A program made the translations under genes and the position numbers. Positions 50,637-60,668 of a stretch of 64,000 nucleotides of DNA are shown one piece after another. Source of the stretch: Candidatus Rhodoluna planktonica (GTDB taxonomy: Bacteria > Actinomycetota > Actinomycetes > Actinomycetales > Microbacteriaceae); the NCBI RefSeq assembly GCF_001854225.1, contig NZ_CP015208.1:1302001-1366000 (forward strand), read 5' to 3'. Under the pieces are notes generated by a model that worked only from the letters and a program-made list of their open reading frames with translations, made no database searches and was not told where the DNA came from. Numbering within the stretch: the stretch's first letter is position 1; every line of letters starts with the position of its first letter.

Positions 50637-51866
50637 TTAGCTGGAGCAAGTTGTTGTTGCTGCGTTTGTGCCTCGAGCCCACTCTGGCAAAACATCGCTC
50701 TCGGCATCTGCCGAAACTGAAGGTGAAGGCGAAGGTGTTTCGCCATCTTTCACAATTGCACCAGAGCCGGTGTTAGCTTTTGCCAAAATAAGCGGCTCGT
50801 CATTTCGAATCTTTTCAAACAGGATGTTGGCCTGCTCATAAATAGGAGCAACGCGACCCGAATATGGTGCCGGCAAACCGCCACGCGCAGGAACCTGCAA
50901 GAAAGTTATTTTGTCGAGGTCAACGTTTCGCAGAGCAGAAGCTATTGCCACCATCACGTTAAGGTCGGTCAGACTCTCGCTGAGCTTCATGTTTCGTGCA
51001 GCAGCATTTGCCAAAGAGTAGAGCCTTACTGGGTCTGTTAGAACACCTTCAGATTTCACTTTTCGCACCAGTGAGGTTAGAAACGTTTGCTGGTTTGAAA
51101 TGCGACTGAGGTCTGAGCCATCGCCAACACCGTGTCGGGTGCGCAGGTACTGAAGTGCTTGTTTGCCCTGCAAACTGTATTCACCGGGCTCTAAGTAAAG
51201 CTTGGTGTAAGGGTCAGAAATTGGCTCGGCCACACAAACATCGACTCCGCCGATGGCCGTTGACATCTCGATGACACCTTTGAAATCAATCATGGCCAAA
51301 TAGGGGATGTCGACGCCGGTGAGTTTTTCAACAGTCAGCAGGGTGCATCCTGGGCCGCCATTCGCGATAGTCGCATTTATTTGGCCAAGGCTCTGCGGAA
51401 GATAACCTGGGCCGCCGGAAGTGCTTGGGCAAGCAGGCCACTCGACTAGCAGGTCTCGCGGAAAACTAAGGGCAACTGCGTTTTTACGATCTTCAGAAAC
51501 GTGCAGCAAGATGATTACGTCAGCCAGTTCTGATGTGTCGTTGCCATAGCCGCCACCCTGACCTTTTCGGGTGTCACTGCCAACCAACAGCATGTTTAGC
51601 GGGCCCTTTAGGTCTTCGGCAGTAATAGGTTTTGCGCCAGCCAAGGTGATTCCATTGGCTTTAATCGAGTTGCTAAGTTCCCAGGCGGAAACGCCGACCA
51701 CGGCAATTGCTGCACCGGTAATCGCACCAACCAGTTTGAAGAATAAACCCCAAAACCCTTGAGCTTTAGTCTGAACTTTGATGCGACCGTGCCTGGCGAA
51801 ACCTTTTCGTTTTGGTTTGCGCTTATCGCGACGCGAAGTTTCAAGCGGTAACGGATTTTCAGACAT
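50637..51866 (-). CDS. LytR-CpsA-Psr (LCP) family cell-wall ligase
   Basis: Membrane-anchored enzyme that transfers anionic glycopolymers from lipid carrier to peptidoglycan or arabinogalactan-like polymers. The 409 residues start with a basic cytoplasmic tail, one membrane helix (about 35-60), then the LCP domain: LLVGSDTRKGQGG, ADVIILLHVSEDRKNAVALSFPRD in part, GGVDVCVAEPI and LQYLRTRHGVGDGSDLSR, which holds the conserved arginines. A Ser/Pro-rich tail follows. It is monocistronic. Confidence 0.92.
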   Translation of the reverse strand: MSENPLPLETSRRDKRKPKRKGFARHGRIKVQTKAQGFWGLFFKLVGAITGAAIAVVGVSAWELSNSIKANGITLAGAKPITAEDLKGPLNMLLVGSDTRKGQGGGYGNDTSELADVIILLHVSEDRKNAVALSFPRDLLVEWPACPSTSGGPGYLPQSLGQINATIANGGPGCTLLTVEKLTGVDIPYLAMIDFKGVIEMSTAIGGVDVCVAEPISDPYTKLYLEPGEYSLQGKQALQYLRTRHGVGDGSDLSRISNQQTFLTSLVRKVKSEGVLTDPVRLYSLANAAARNMKLSESLTDLNVMVAIASALRNVDLDKITFLQVPARGGLPAPYSGRVAPIYEQANILFEKIRNDEPLILAKANTGSGAIVKDGETPSPSPSVSADAESDVLPEWARGTNAATTTCSS

Positions 51867-51985
51867 TAGTTTCTAAGTTTAAGAGACAGAACCTGGATGC
51901 GATAGAGCTCTCAAAGAATTGTCAGGAATTGGAAATGGGGCGATCGGCTATCGAGAAACTAACAACTTGTCGCATACAAAAGCAA

Positions 51986-52011
51986 AAACCCGCCGAAGTT
52001 TCGACGGGTTT
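51986..52011 (-). terminator. Terminator of tRNA-Ser (TGA)
   Basis: On the minus strand AAACCCGTCGAA, tiny loop, TTCGGCGGGTTT, then TTGC TTTTG. It is placed right after the tRNA 3' end. The plus strand also carries T-rich flanks, so it may work both ways. Confidence 0.8.
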
Positions 52012-52022
52012 CTTTTTGCTGG

Positions 52023-52107
52023 CGGAGGCCGTGGGATTCGAACCCACGAGACATTGCTGCCCACTGGTTTTCAAGACCAGCTCCATCGGCCACTCGGACA
52101 GACCTCC
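52023..52107 (-). tRNA. tRNA-Ser (anticodon TGA)
   Basis: An 85-nt cloverleaf on the minus strand with CCA encoded (52020-52022). The acceptor stem is GGAGGTC/GGCCTCC with one G-T pair, the anticodon arm CTGGT-CTTGAAA-ACCAG gives anticodon TGA, and the variable arm is long. Confidence 0.97.
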
Positions 52108-52124
52108 GCGTAAGAGTTTAGTGG

Positions 52125-52964
52125 CTAGCCGCGCGAGAACAAAATGCCCTCGAAATCGGCCAGCACATTAGCTACTCCCTCATCTTCGACCGACGAGGTA
52201 ATTGCGGTTGCCGCCAGTTTGACCGCCTCGGGCGCTTGCCCCATGGCAAAAGCCAAACCGCCGCGCTCGCGAGCCCAATCAAACATTGGGATGTCGTTAT
52301 GTCCATCACCCATGACAATAACTTGATCGGCCCGGATGCCAAGTTGCTGCCTTTGCTTCTCGAGACCCGAAGCTTTAGTAACACCCTTAGGGGCAATGTC
52401 GAGCCAGGCGGTATAGCCGATTGCATATGAAACCGACTGCAACCCAACTCGACTGATGACATCGCTAAAAGATTCAACATCGTGACCAGGCGACAAGACC
52501 ACAACGCGAGAAACCGGATGACTTTTTAGGTCGTGCAAGTCGGTTTCGTTATTGATATCGCCAAGTGCGTATTCGGGAAAAGGTCGGTGAAAACGATACG
52601 AGCCATCAACATCTTCAACGGCAAAATGCGCGTCGGGAAGATGCTCGATGAGTTGATCGAGAATTTCGGTTGGGTCGAAAGTAATTACCTCGTGCGGTTT
52701 AAATCCTCGTTCGTGATGATCGGCCAACTCGATAGTTACAGCGCCGTTAGAGCAAACGGCAAACCCCTGGTTGATACCTACTTCACGCACCACCGGAAAA
52801 GCATTCGCTGCACTGCGACCGGTGGCAATGATCACCTCGTGGCCAAGCGATCGAATTCGTTGAACTTCACTGACCACGCGCGGAGCCAAATAGCCGTTGT
52901 CGTGCACCAGCGTGCCATCGATATCGATGGCAATCAGCCAGCGATCGTCAGCGGCTAGGGGCAT
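52125..52964 (-). CDS. HAD-superfamily phosphatase, Cof type
   Basis: A 279-residue Cof-type HAD hydrolase, likely a sugar- or flavin-phosphate phosphatase. Motif I is [10 protein letters not shown] with nucleophile Asp, motif II IIATGRS, and motif [15 protein letters not shown]. The substrate is not predictable. Its start overlaps the end of serS by 17 bases, so it is co-transcribed downstream of serS. Confidence 0.9.
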   Translation of the reverse strand: MPLAADDRWLIAIDIDGTLVHDNGYLAPRVVSEVQRIRSLGHEVIIATGRSAANAFPVVREVGINQGFAVCSNGAVTIELADHHERGFKPHEVITFDPTEILDQLIEHLPDAHFAVEDVDGSYRFHRPFPEYALGDINNETDLHDLKSHPVSRVVVLSPGHDVESFSDVISRVGLQSVSYAIGYTAWLDIAPKGVTKASGLEKQRQQLGIRADQVIVMGDGHNDIPMFDWARERGGLAFAMGQAPEAVKLAATAITSSVEDEGVANVLADFEGILFSRG

Positions 52965-54216
52965 TGATTACCTCTGCGCCGCCAAGGTAAGGTCGCAACG
53001 CCTCTGGAATGCGAACCGAACCATCTGCCTGCTGATGATTTTCCAGGATGGCCACCAACCAGCGGGTGGTCGCCAAAGTTCCGTTTAGGGTTGCAGCAAC
53101 ACCGGTTTTGCCATCGGCTTTGCGATAACGAACGTTTAGGCGACGACCCTGGAATGTCGTGCAGTTCGAGGTCGAAGTTAGTTCGCGATAGGTTCCCTGG
53201 GTTGGCACCCAGGCCTCAGCATCAAATTTGCGAGCAGCGCTGGAACCCAAATCACCGGCAGCGGTATCGATCACCCGGTAAGGCAGTTCGCAAGCCTGCA
53301 ACATGGCCTCTTGAAAACTCAACAGCTTCTCGTGCTCTGCTTCAGAATCGGCCGGATCAATGTAGCTAAACATTTCGAGCTTATTGAACTGGTGCACGCG
53401 CAAAATACCTCGGGTGTCTTTTCCATGGCTGCCAGCCTCGCGTCGATAGCAGGTGCTCCATCCGGCGTAACGCAATGGCCCATTCGATAGGTCGATGATT
53501 TCATCGCGGTGGTAGCCGGCTAGGGCAACCTCTGAGGTGCCGGTCAAATACAGTTCATCGGCTGGCAGGTAGTAAATCTCATCGGCGTGAGCGCCTAAGA
53601 AACCGGTGCCGGCCATAACCTCTGGGCGAACCAGAGTTGGGGTGATCAACGCCGTGAAGTTGTGCTTGGTGGCGTAATCGAGGGCCATGTTCATCAAGGC
53701 CAACTCGAGACGGGCGCCCCAGCCTTTCAAAAAGTAGAAACGGGAACCAGAGATTTTGGCGCCGCGCTCTATGTCGATGATGTCGAGTAGCTCACCTAGA
53801 GCAACGTGATCGCGAGCCTCAAAATCGAATTTGGGTTTAGAACCAACTTCTTTGACAACTACATAGTCGTCTTCACCCCCGGTTGGCACACCCTCGATAA
53901 CGACGTTTTCAATTTTCCAAAGGATGGCATCGAGTACAGCTGAAGCATCGTTGGCAGCAGCGTCGGCTGCTTTTACCTTGGCCGCTAACTCTTGTGCTTG
54001 GGTAACTAGAGCCTGCTTCTCTTCTTTTGGTGCTGCGGCAACTAATTTTCCGAACGCATTCTGCTCGGCTCGCAACGCCTCAAAATCTTGCAGCGCCTTG
54101 CGCCATGCATTGTCGGCAGCAACTGCCTGGTCGACCAATGTTTCGTCGGCCAAACGGGCGCGCTGTGACGCCTTGATGGCATCCGGGTTTTCTCTAAGCA
54201 GATTTAGGTCAATCAC
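52948..54216 (-). CDS. serS: Seryl-tRNA synthetase
   Basis: Charges tRNA-Ser, two of which are encoded nearby. The start is GTG 54216, giving the family N terminus [18 protein letters not shown] and 422 residues; the open frame continues upstream without reason. An N-terminal coiled-coil arm (about 30-100) grips the long variable arm of tRNA-Ser. Class II motifs include [34 protein letters not shown] and [10 protein letters not shown]. It is divergent from the lipid kinase gene (37 bp). Confidence 0.95.
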   Translation of the reverse strand: MIDLNLLRENPDAIKASQRARLADETLVDQAVAADNAWRKALQDFEALRAEQNAFGKLVAAAPKEEKQALVTQAQELAAKVKAADAAANDASAVLDAILWKIENVVIEGVPTGGEDDYVVVKEVGSKPKFDFEARDHVALGELLDIIDIERGAKISGSRFYFLKGWGARLELALMNMALDYATKHNFTALITPTLVRPEVMAGTGFLGAHADEIYYLPADELYLTGTSEVALAGYHRDEIIDLSNGPLRYAGWSTCYRREAGSHGKDTRGILRVHQFNKLEMFSYIDPADSEAEHEKLLSFQEAMLQACELPYRVIDTAAGDLGSSAARKFDAEAWVPTQGTYRELTSTSNCTTFQGRRLNVRYRKADGKTGVAATLNGTLATTRWLVAILENHQQADGSVRIPEALRPYLGGAEVINAPSR

Positions 54217-54253
54217 GCGCTTAAGCCTACCTTTTCGAATTACGCTGAAGGGT

Positions 54254-55219
54254 ATGGCCAACAAGCGTGCGGCGGTTATTTATTATCCGGGTCGCATCGA
54301 TCGAAGACGATTGATGGGCCTGATTCACGCAAATCTGTTGCCGGCTGGATGGGAACCAACGCTCTGGTTTCGAACTACTCCCCAAGAACATGGCGGGGTT
54401 CAAGCCCAGCGAGCAATTGCGCAAAACGTCACACACATTTTGGTAGCCGGTGGTGACGGCACAGTTCGTGAGGTGCTCGAGGCCGTGGCTAATTCGGGTT
54501 CGGCAGAAAAAGTCACAGTCGGAATTTTGCCCAGCGGCACCGGTAACGTGTTGGCGCGCAACCTTAGGCTCGAACTGAATGATCTGGCGACCGCGGTGCG
54601 ACGGGGTCTTTTAGGCAATCGACACCCGATGGATATGGGCCTCGCCCGCATCATCGGAGCTGATGGGGTCAGAACCGAAATGCTTTTTGCCGTGATGGCC
54701 GGAGTGGGTTTAGACGCCAAAATTATGCAGCGCACCGACACCGCAAAAAAACGAAAATACGGTTGGGTCGCCTACATCGAAGGTGGATTCAAGTCGCTGC
54801 CATTGCAGTACGCAAAATTGCGAATCAGATGCGATGCCAACGAGCCAAAAACGCTGCGAGTGCTAACGCTGCTGGTGGGCAATGCCGGTTGGTTGCCCGG
54901 CAACCTTGGGCTAATGCCCGATGCTTCACTTGACGATGGTCGGCTCGACGTAGCGGCTATCGCCCCGCGACGCGCGTGGGAGTGGGTCGACTTTTGGTCG
55001 CGCGTGGGTTTTGCCAATAAGTATGTGCGACCAAATCGTGTTGGCCGGCAACTGCTAGATGCCACCGCAAATGTGAAGACTTTAGAAAACATGCGCGGCG
55101 CAAAAATTAGGGTTACCCCCGAATCACCGATTTACATGCAACTCGACGGCGATCCTTTTGGAGAGATCAGTGAAGTTGAATTCGAGGTAGTTCCGCGGGC
55201 GGTCGTCATCCGCAGTTAG
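54254..55219 (+). CDS. Diacylglycerol/lipid kinase family protein
   Basis: A 321-residue DAGK-catalytic-domain protein that probably phosphorylates a membrane lipid. From ATG 54254 it starts [17 protein letters not shown]. The kinase marks are [15 protein letters not shown] and [14 protein letters not shown], and a C-terminal beta domain ends LDGDPFGEI. The frame stays open 110 codons upstream only because it shadows serS. It is convergent with pheA. Confidence 0.9.
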   Translation: MANKRAAVIYYPGRIDRRRLMGLIHANLLPAGWEPTLWFRTTPQEHGGVQAQRAIAQNVTHILVAGGDGTVREVLEAVANSGSAEKVTVGILPSGTGNVLARNLRLELNDLATAVRRGLLGNRHPMDMGLARIIGADGVRTEMLFAVMAGVGLDAKIMQRTDTAKKRKYGWVAYIEGGFKSLPLQYAKLRIRCDANEPKTLRVLTLLVGNAGWLPGNLGLMPDASLDDGRLDVAAIAPRRAWEWVDFWSRVGFANKYVRPNRVGRQLLDATANVKTLENMRGAKIRVTPESPIYMQLDGDPFGEISEVEFEVVPRAVVIRS

Positions 55220-55222
55220 GTG

Positions 55223-56173
55223 CTATTTGCCGGCCTTCAGCTGCTTCAGCCAGGAGGCTGCGTCGGCGAACTCGACATTTGAGTTATTACCCTCGTGCAC
55301 TGATTTTTGTTTGTCAGCTCGAGGGTATGAACCCAAGAACAATACCTTGGGGCTGAAACGATGCAGACCCATCAACGCCTCAGAAACTGCTGAATCAGCG
55401 ATGTGACCCTGGGCATCGATGTTGAAACGGTAGCGACCGAGGCGATCACCAATCGGGCGCGACTCAATTCGCGAAAGGTTGACACCGCGGGCGGCAAACT
55501 GCTCGAGCATTTCAAGCAATGCACCAGGGCGATCAGTAGGCAATTCAACAATTACCGAGGTCTTATCTCTTCCGGTTGGCTCAGGCATTGGCCCAGCCAA
55601 ACCGATTTGAATGAAGCGAGTTTGAGCGTTCTTGTTCTCGCCGATATTTCGAGCCAGAGTTTTAAGCCCATAATGCTTGACGATGGTGGGGGCAGCTACC
55701 GCAGCATCGGCAAAATCATTGTCCAGCAAGGCAGCAGCAGCGGCCGCGGTTGATGTAGCCGGCAGATGTGCGTGCTGGCTGAGGTTAGCGCTTAGCCAGG
55801 CTCTCGTTTGAGCGTAAGCAACCGGATGCGTCGAGACTGTGCGAACATCTTTGAGCACGGTGCCCGGGCGGGCAACCAGGTCGAAAGTTACCGGCACTAA
55901 ATATTCGCCGTAGATTCGAACATTTTCTGTAATTGCTAAAGCATCAGCGGTGGCTGAAACTCCACCCTCAACCGAATTTTCAACCGGGATAATCGCGCGA
56001 AAAGCTCGCCCAGAAATCACATCGTCGATTGCCTCTTGCACGTGGGCTACCGAACGGTGGTTTGCTCCCTTAGCTTCAGCGACCTGAGCAAGGGCAAGTT
56101 CGGTGAAGGTACCTTCTGGGCCCAGGTATGAATAGGTCTTCTTTGCTGAAGTGTTACTCGCTCGAGGTGACAT
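55223..56173 (-). CDS. pheA: Prephenate dehydratase
   Basis: Converts prephenate to phenylpyruvate for phenylalanine synthesis. The 316-residue protein has the catalytic domain (YSYLGPEGTFTELAL; VENSVEGGV; NAQTRFIQIG, where the usual TRF motif is present) and a C-terminal ACT domain with GALLEMLEQFAARGVNLSRIES in part, for feedback inhibition by phenylalanine. There is no chorismate mutase fusion. It is divergent from pgm by 29 bp. Confidence 0.93.
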   Translation of the reverse strand: MSPRASNTSAKKTYSYLGPEGTFTELALAQVAEAKGANHRSVAHVQEAIDDVISGRAFRAIIPVENSVEGGVSATADALAITENVRIYGEYLVPVTFDLVARPGTVLKDVRTVSTHPVAYAQTRAWLSANLSQHAHLPATSTAAAAAALLDNDFADAAVAAPTIVKHYGLKTLARNIGENKNAQTRFIQIGLAGPMPEPTGRDKTSVIVELPTDRPGALLEMLEQFAARGVNLSRIESRPIGDRLGRYRFNIDAQGHIADSAVSEALMGLHRFSPKVLFLGSYPRADKQKSVHEGNNSNVEFADAASWLKQLKAGK

Positions 56174-56202
56174 AAGTAAAGGTTAACGACCAAAATGGGT
56201 TT

Positions 56203-57825
56203 ATGAGTGAGCGCGCAGGCCAAAAAGCCCAACAATCTGATTTGGTAAACATCGACAAGTTGTTGGCCGCCTATTTCGAAATTACGCCGGATGTGACCGT
56301 CGCCGAGCAAAAAGTTACCTTTGGTACTTCGGGGCACCGCGGCACCGCTTTAAATGGCAGTTTTAACGAAGTGCATATTGCGGCTATCACTCAAGCGGTT
56401 GTGGAATACCGTGCGACGCAAAATATTCACGGGCCAATCTATGTGGGTAAAGATACGCATGCGCTTTCGGGGCCGGCCGAACAAACCGTGCTCGAGGTTC
56501 TTGCCGGCAACAACATCATTGCGATGGTCGATGCTGAAGACCGTTATGTGCCAACTCCCGCCGTCTCGGTAGCAATCATCAATCACAATGCAGGCAAGCC
56601 AGTAGGCGATTCGCATTTGGCCGACGGTCTGGTGATTACCCCGAGCCACAACCCACCAACCGATGGTGGAATCAAATACAACCCACCACACGGTGGCCCG
56701 GCAGATTCTGATGCCACCAACTGGATTGCCGAACGTGCTAACCAAATAATTTTGAACAGCTCAACCGAGGTGCGAAGGGCAAAGCCAGCAACCACAAAAT
56801 TCCACTTCCGCGATAACTATGTTTCGCAATTGGCCGAGGTGTTGAACTTGGATGCGATTCGCGATGCCGGAGTTACCATCGGTGCCGACCCGATGGGTGG
56901 CGCCTCGGTTGACTACTGGGGTGCAATAGCTGAGCGCTATGCCCTGCAACTCACCGTGGTAAACCCCGAGGTCGATTTTCAGTTTGGTTTCATGACTCTC
57001 GACTGGGATGAAAAAATTCGTATGGACTGCTCGAGCCCATACTCGATGGCCTCGCTAATCGAGGGTCGCAACCGCTACGACATATCGACCGGCAATGATG
57101 CCGATGCCGATCGCCACGGAATTGTCACTCGTGATGGCGGTTTGATGAACCCAAACCATTTCTTGGCAGTTTCAATTGACTACCTCTTCCGTCACCGCCC
57201 AAACTGGTCGCCTGACGCAGCTGTTGGAAAAACCATGGTCTCTTCATCAATCATCAACCGCGTTGTGAAAGATCTGAATCGCAAACTGATCGAGGTTCCG
57301 GTTGGATTCAAGTGGTTTGTGCCTGGGCTCATCGATGGCTCGGTTGGTTTCGGCGGTGAAGAATCCGCCGGGGCATCATTCTTGCGAATGGATGGCAATG
57401 CCTGGTCGACCGACAAAGATGGTTTGATTTTGGCACTGCTCGCCTCTGAAATTACCGCTGTCACCGGAAAAACCCCAAGCCAGCACTATGTTGACCTCAC
57501 CGAGAAATATGGTGCGCCGGCTTACGAGCGTATTGATGCGGCCGCAACCCTAGAGCAGAAGGCGAAGTTGGCAAAACTAGCAGCCGATGCTGTGAACGCC
57601 AGCGAATTAGCGGGTGAAAAAATCACCGCGATTCTTACTCATGCCCCGGGCAACGGAGCCGCACTCGGCGGTTTGAAAGTGGAGACCGAAAATGCGTGGT
57701 TTGCCGCGAGACCTTCGGGCACCGAAAACGTCTACAAAATTTACGGCGAATCGTTTAGGGGCGACGCTCACCTTCGACAAGTTCAGGCCGAGGCGAAAGA
57801 CCTTGTTGATTCGGTGCTTGGTTAG
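56203..57825 (+). CDS. pgm: Phosphoglucomutase (alpha-D-glucose phosphate-specific)
   Basis: Interconverts glucose-1-phosphate and glucose-6-phosphate, joining the sucrose phosphorylase product to glycolysis. The 540-residue protein starts near FGTSGHRGTALNGSFNE, with phosphoserine S148 in VITPSHNPPTDGG, the metal-binding GNDADADRHGIV, the sugar-binding GFGGEESAGASF and the phosphate-binding RPSGTENVYKIYGE. It is monocistronic. Confidence 0.95.
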   Translation: MSERAGQKAQQSDLVNIDKLLAAYFEITPDVTVAEQKVTFGTSGHRGTALNGSFNEVHIAAITQAVVEYRATQNIHGPIYVGKDTHALSGPAEQTVLEVLAGNNIIAMVDAEDRYVPTPAVSVAIINHNAGKPVGDSHLADGLVITPSHNPPTDGGIKYNPPHGGPADSDATNWIAERANQIILNSSTEVRRAKPATTKFHFRDNYVSQLAEVLNLDAIRDAGVTIGADPMGGASVDYWGAIAERYALQLTVVNPEVDFQFGFMTLDWDEKIRMDCSSPYSMASLIEGRNRYDISTGNDADADRHGIVTRDGGLMNPNHFLAVSIDYLFRHRPNWSPDAAVGKTMVSSSIINRVVKDLNRKLIEVPVGFKWFVPGLIDGSVGFGGEESAGASFLRMDGNAWSTDKDGLILALLASEITAVTGKTPSQHYVDLTEKYGAPAYERIDAAATLEQKAKLAKLAADAVNASELAGEKITAILTHAPGNGAALGGLKVETENAWFAARPSGTENVYKIYGESFRGDAHLRQVQAEAKDLVDSVLG

Positions 57826-57909
57826 ACGACGGCTCACTGCACACTAAAGTCGGTCACGTTGACCCCGGCCTACTTCGGCGACAGCGAACTTAGTGCGGCG
57901 TGGCCGAGC

Positions 57910-58743
57910 CTAGTACGTAGGCGCAGCTGGCAACCTTAGGTAGCGTTCATAAACCGCTACCCGCAAGTTTTTCATCTCGGCGGCAATTTGTACGCCAACA
58001 TAGCGCAGATGCCAAGGCTCAAATTGGTAACCGGTATAGTCGGTCTGCCCCTTTGGGTATCTAATGATGAAGCCGTACTGCCAAGCGTTTGCCGCGAGCC
58101 ATTTGCCGGCTTTGGTATTGGCAAAGCAGATTTGAATTACGCAACCTTGGCCAGCCGCACTAACGTCGACCGCCAGTCCAGTCTGATGTTCTGAATAACC
58201 CGGACGAGCGGCGAGCGCCTCACCCGCAACTAACCCAAGTCGGGCAACTTGATTGCGATGAATAAAAACCTGAGTTGAGTAGGCGCGGAAACTACTGTTC
58301 ACCAGCAAGGTGCCGGCGCCGGCAGCTTTCATAGCCTTGGCTAATTTGATGAAGTTTGGAGCAGCCGCTTTATGCATTCGACCCCCGGGAATATTGCGTA
58401 GCCAAGTCGCACGATCGGCTGGGTTATCGAGCCAATCAATGATGGTGAGTGGGGTTTGTTTGTTCACCAGCAAGGTCACCGATGAGGGAGTGGAAAGGTC
58501 TAATCCGCGTCCCGGTATTGATGGGGTGGTAGGAAGAGGCTGGGGGCTTGCCGATGTCGATGGGTTGGGCGAGTTTGATGGTGATGGTGAAGCCGACGGG
58601 CTTACCCCAACGCTCGGGCTAGCACTGGGTGAGGCTGAAGGGGTCGCATCAACTGCACTTGCAGAATTTGAAACAAAAAGCAGCACAAAAACCGCTGGAA
58701 TAGTTAGAAAGACTTTCCAATTTAAGGGTTTAGGCTGATACAC
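57910..58743 (-). CDS. Secreted D,D-carboxypeptidase (VanY/M15 family)
   Basis: Zinc peptidase that trims D-Ala from cell-wall peptides. The 277 residues start with a signal peptide or anchor (about 8-30), followed by a low-complexity Ser/Pro/Ala linker (about 33-75) made of PSASPS-type units. The M15B domain then has SFRAYSTQ, the zinc motif SEHQTGLAVDVS and the second zinc motif EPWHLRYVG. It is divergent from the MFS gene by 38 bp. Confidence 0.92.
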   Translation of the reverse strand: MYQPKPLNWKVFLTIPAVFVLLFVSNSASAVDATPSASPSASPSVGVSPSASPSPSNSPNPSTSASPQPLPTTPSIPGRGLDLSTPSSVTLLVNKQTPLTIIDWLDNPADRATWLRNIPGGRMHKAAAPNFIKLAKAMKAAGAGTLLVNSSFRAYSTQVFIHRNQVARLGLVAGEALAARPGYSEHQTGLAVDVSAAGQGCVIQICFANTKAGKWLAANAWQYGFIIRYPKGQTDYTGYQFEPWHLRYVGVQIAAEMKNLRVAVYERYLRLPAAPTY

Positions 58744-58781
58744 GAATTACAGCCTAACTTTCAAAATCAAAGAGAGCTCTT

Positions 58782-60446
58782 ATGTCGCGTGAAAAACGCA
58801 AAGCGGCAGCAGCTGAGTCTGCCAAAACCGGAGTTATGACCCCGGCCCAAATCAAACTAGTTTTAGTTGGCCTAATGGCCGGAATGTTCCTATCGGCACT
58901 TGACCAAAGCGTGGTTGGCAGTGCAATGCGCACCATAGCCGACGACCTTAAAGGTCTTGAGTTGCAGGCTTGGGCCACCACTGCCTACCTCATCACATCA
59001 ACCGTCACCACACCTATTTACGGCAAGCTCGGTGACATCTTTGGTCGCCGGGTGCTATTTATCTCGGCCATTGCAATCTTTATCGCTGGATCGGTTGGCG
59101 CCGGTTTCGCGGCAAGCATGTTTGAACTTGCCGCCTGGCGTGCAATTCAAGGTTTGGGTGCCGGCGGTTTGTTCTCGCTTGCTTTGACAATCTTGGCCGA
59201 CATCGTTCCACCTCGTGAACGTGCTCGCTATCAGGGCATGTTTTTGGCCGTGTTCGGAACATCTTCGGTAGTTGGCCCGCTCGTGGGAGGCTTGTTTGCC
59301 GGTATCGATCAACTTTTGTTCATCGACGGCTGGCGCTGGGTGTTCCTTATCAATCTCCCGATTGGCATTTTGGCACTGCTCGCAGTTGTCGCATTTCTGC
59401 ACGTGCCTCACACCCCGGTGAAAGCTCGAATCGACTGGTGGGGTGCGGTGACAATCATCGTCGGTGTTGTTCCGTTGCTGCTTTTGGCAGAACAGGGTCG
59501 AGAGTGGGGGTGGGCATCACCTTTGGCGCTCTCGATGTTGGCGCTTGCCATCGTTGGAATCGCCTCGTTCATATCAATCGAACGACGAATGGGTGATGCA
59601 GCGCTGTTACCGCTCAAACTATTTAGCAGCAAAGCATTCAGCATGAGCATCATCGTGGGCATCGTTATCGGTGTTGGCATGTTCGGTGGCATGCTCACCC
59701 TGCCGCTCATACTTCAGATTGTTCAGGGTGCAACGCCAACTGAGGCGGGCTTCTTGATGTTGCCGATGGTTGCTGGAATCATGACTGCAACTGTGACTTC
59801 TGGGCAGATCACCAGTCGAACCGGAAAATACAAGATTTTTGTAATTATCGGCACCGCCCTGATGACGATTGCATATGCCTATCTGTCTCAGATGAAAGCC
59901 GATTGGCAAATCTGGCAAATTTCAATCGGCATGGTGATCCTCGGTTTGGGTCTAGGTCAGTTGATGCAGACTTTGATGCTAGCCACGCAGGCTTCAGTTC
60001 AACCAAAAGATATCGGTGTGGCTACCTCATCACAGACCTTCTTCAGGCAGATGGGTGGAACTGCTGGTGTAGCAGTATTTATGTCGGTGCTTTTCAGCGC
60101 ACTTGCTGACAAGGGTGCCCAAATCGGTGAGCAGATCAAGACCGTGATCACGGCAAACCCTGAATTAATGGCCGACCCTCGAAACGCTATTTTGGCTCAG
60201 GCTGGCCCAGAAGGTTTGGGCGAATTGGTGAACACCGATTCTTCATTCCTTCAGGTAATTTCACCCGAGATTGCTCAACCAATTTTGGTGGCCTTTACCG
60301 AATCGGCAGTTTTGGTGTTTGGCATTGCAGCCGTTATTTCGGCTATTGCTTTTGCTCTCTCGTTCTTCTTGCCAGAACTTGAGCTCAGTTCGAAATCTGG
60401 AATGCAGCAGCAGGCCGAATCAAATGCCGCTGCCGCGATGCACTAA
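58782..60446 (+). CDS. MFS drug exporter, DHA2 (EmrB/QacA) family
   Basis: A 554-residue proton-driven exporter with about 14 membrane helices. Family marks are FLSALDQSVVGSAMRTIADDL in helix 1, GKLGDIFGRRVLF in the loop between helices 2 and 3, and the antiporter motif C, GTSSVVGPLVGGLFAG. The substrate is unknown. It ends about 55 bp before a terminator; the thiamine riboswitch lies directly beyond. Confidence 0.92.
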   Translation: MSREKRKAAAAESAKTGVMTPAQIKLVLVGLMAGMFLSALDQSVVGSAMRTIADDLKGLELQAWATTAYLITSTVTTPIYGKLGDIFGRRVLFISAIAIFIAGSVGAGFAASMFELAAWRAIQGLGAGGLFSLALTILADIVPPRERARYQGMFLAVFGTSSVVGPLVGGLFAGIDQLLFIDGWRWVFLINLPIGILALLAVVAFLHVPHTPVKARIDWWGAVTIIVGVVPLLLLAEQGREWGWASPLALSMLALAIVGIASFISIERRMGDAALLPLKLFSSKAFSMSIIVGIVIGVGMFGGMLTLPLILQIVQGATPTEAGFLMLPMVAGIMTATVTSGQITSRTGKYKIFVIIGTALMTIAYAYLSQMKADWQIWQISIGMVILGLGLGQLMQTLMLATQASVQPKDIGVATSSQTFFRQMGGTAGVAVFMSVLFSALADKGAQIGEQIKTVITANPELMADPRNAILAQAGPEGLGELVNTDSSFLQVISPEIAQPILVAFTESAVLVFGIAAVISAIAFALSFFLPELELSSKSGMQQQAESNAAAAMH

Positions 60447-60498
60447 AAACCGAACTCGGCGGATTTTACTGCTTGCTTCCTCAGCTACAAGAGATGAG

Positions 60499-60522
60499 AC
60501 CCTCGCTTCGGCGGGGGTTTCG
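60499..60522 (+). terminator. Terminator after MFS exporter gene
   Basis: ACCCTCGC, loop TTCG, GCGGGGGT followed by TTCGCTTTATGCTTTT: a stable tetraloop hairpin with a moderately T-rich tail. Confidence 0.8.
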
Positions 60523-60538
60523 CTTTATGCTTTTATTA

Positions 60539-60638
60539 CACGGGAGCTCGGTAAACCGGGCTGAGAGGAAAACTAAGTAGTTTTCGACCGTCAACCTGAT
60601 CTGGGTAATGCCAGCGCAGGGAGATTCTCTAACCCGTG
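60539..60638 (+). ncRNA. TPP riboswitch (THI element)
   Basis: The conserved THI-box blocks are in order: CACGGG for stem P1, ACCGGGCTGAGA, then GACCG, AACCTGATCTGGGTAAT, GCCAGCGCAGGGA and the closing CCCGTG. It lies 30 bp ahead of the thiB GTG, whose AGGAGG is at 60655-60660. Binding of thiamine pyrophosphate is expected to lower expression of the thiamine importer; no separate terminator stem is obvious after P1, so control is probably at translation. Confidence 0.95.
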
Positions 60639-60668
60639 CCCATTTGATTGCATCAGGAGGGCACGAAA

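Noticed and set aside
53924-54253. 330-bp extension of the lipid kinase frame
   Set aside because: It is the Ala/Ser-rich shadow of serS on the other strand; the kinase starts at ATG 54254.
58500-58680. Short repeated units in the VanY gene as a CRISPR or DNA repeat
   Set aside because: They encode a low-complexity Ser/Pro/Ala linker in a secreted enzyme, with irregular spacing and no spacers.
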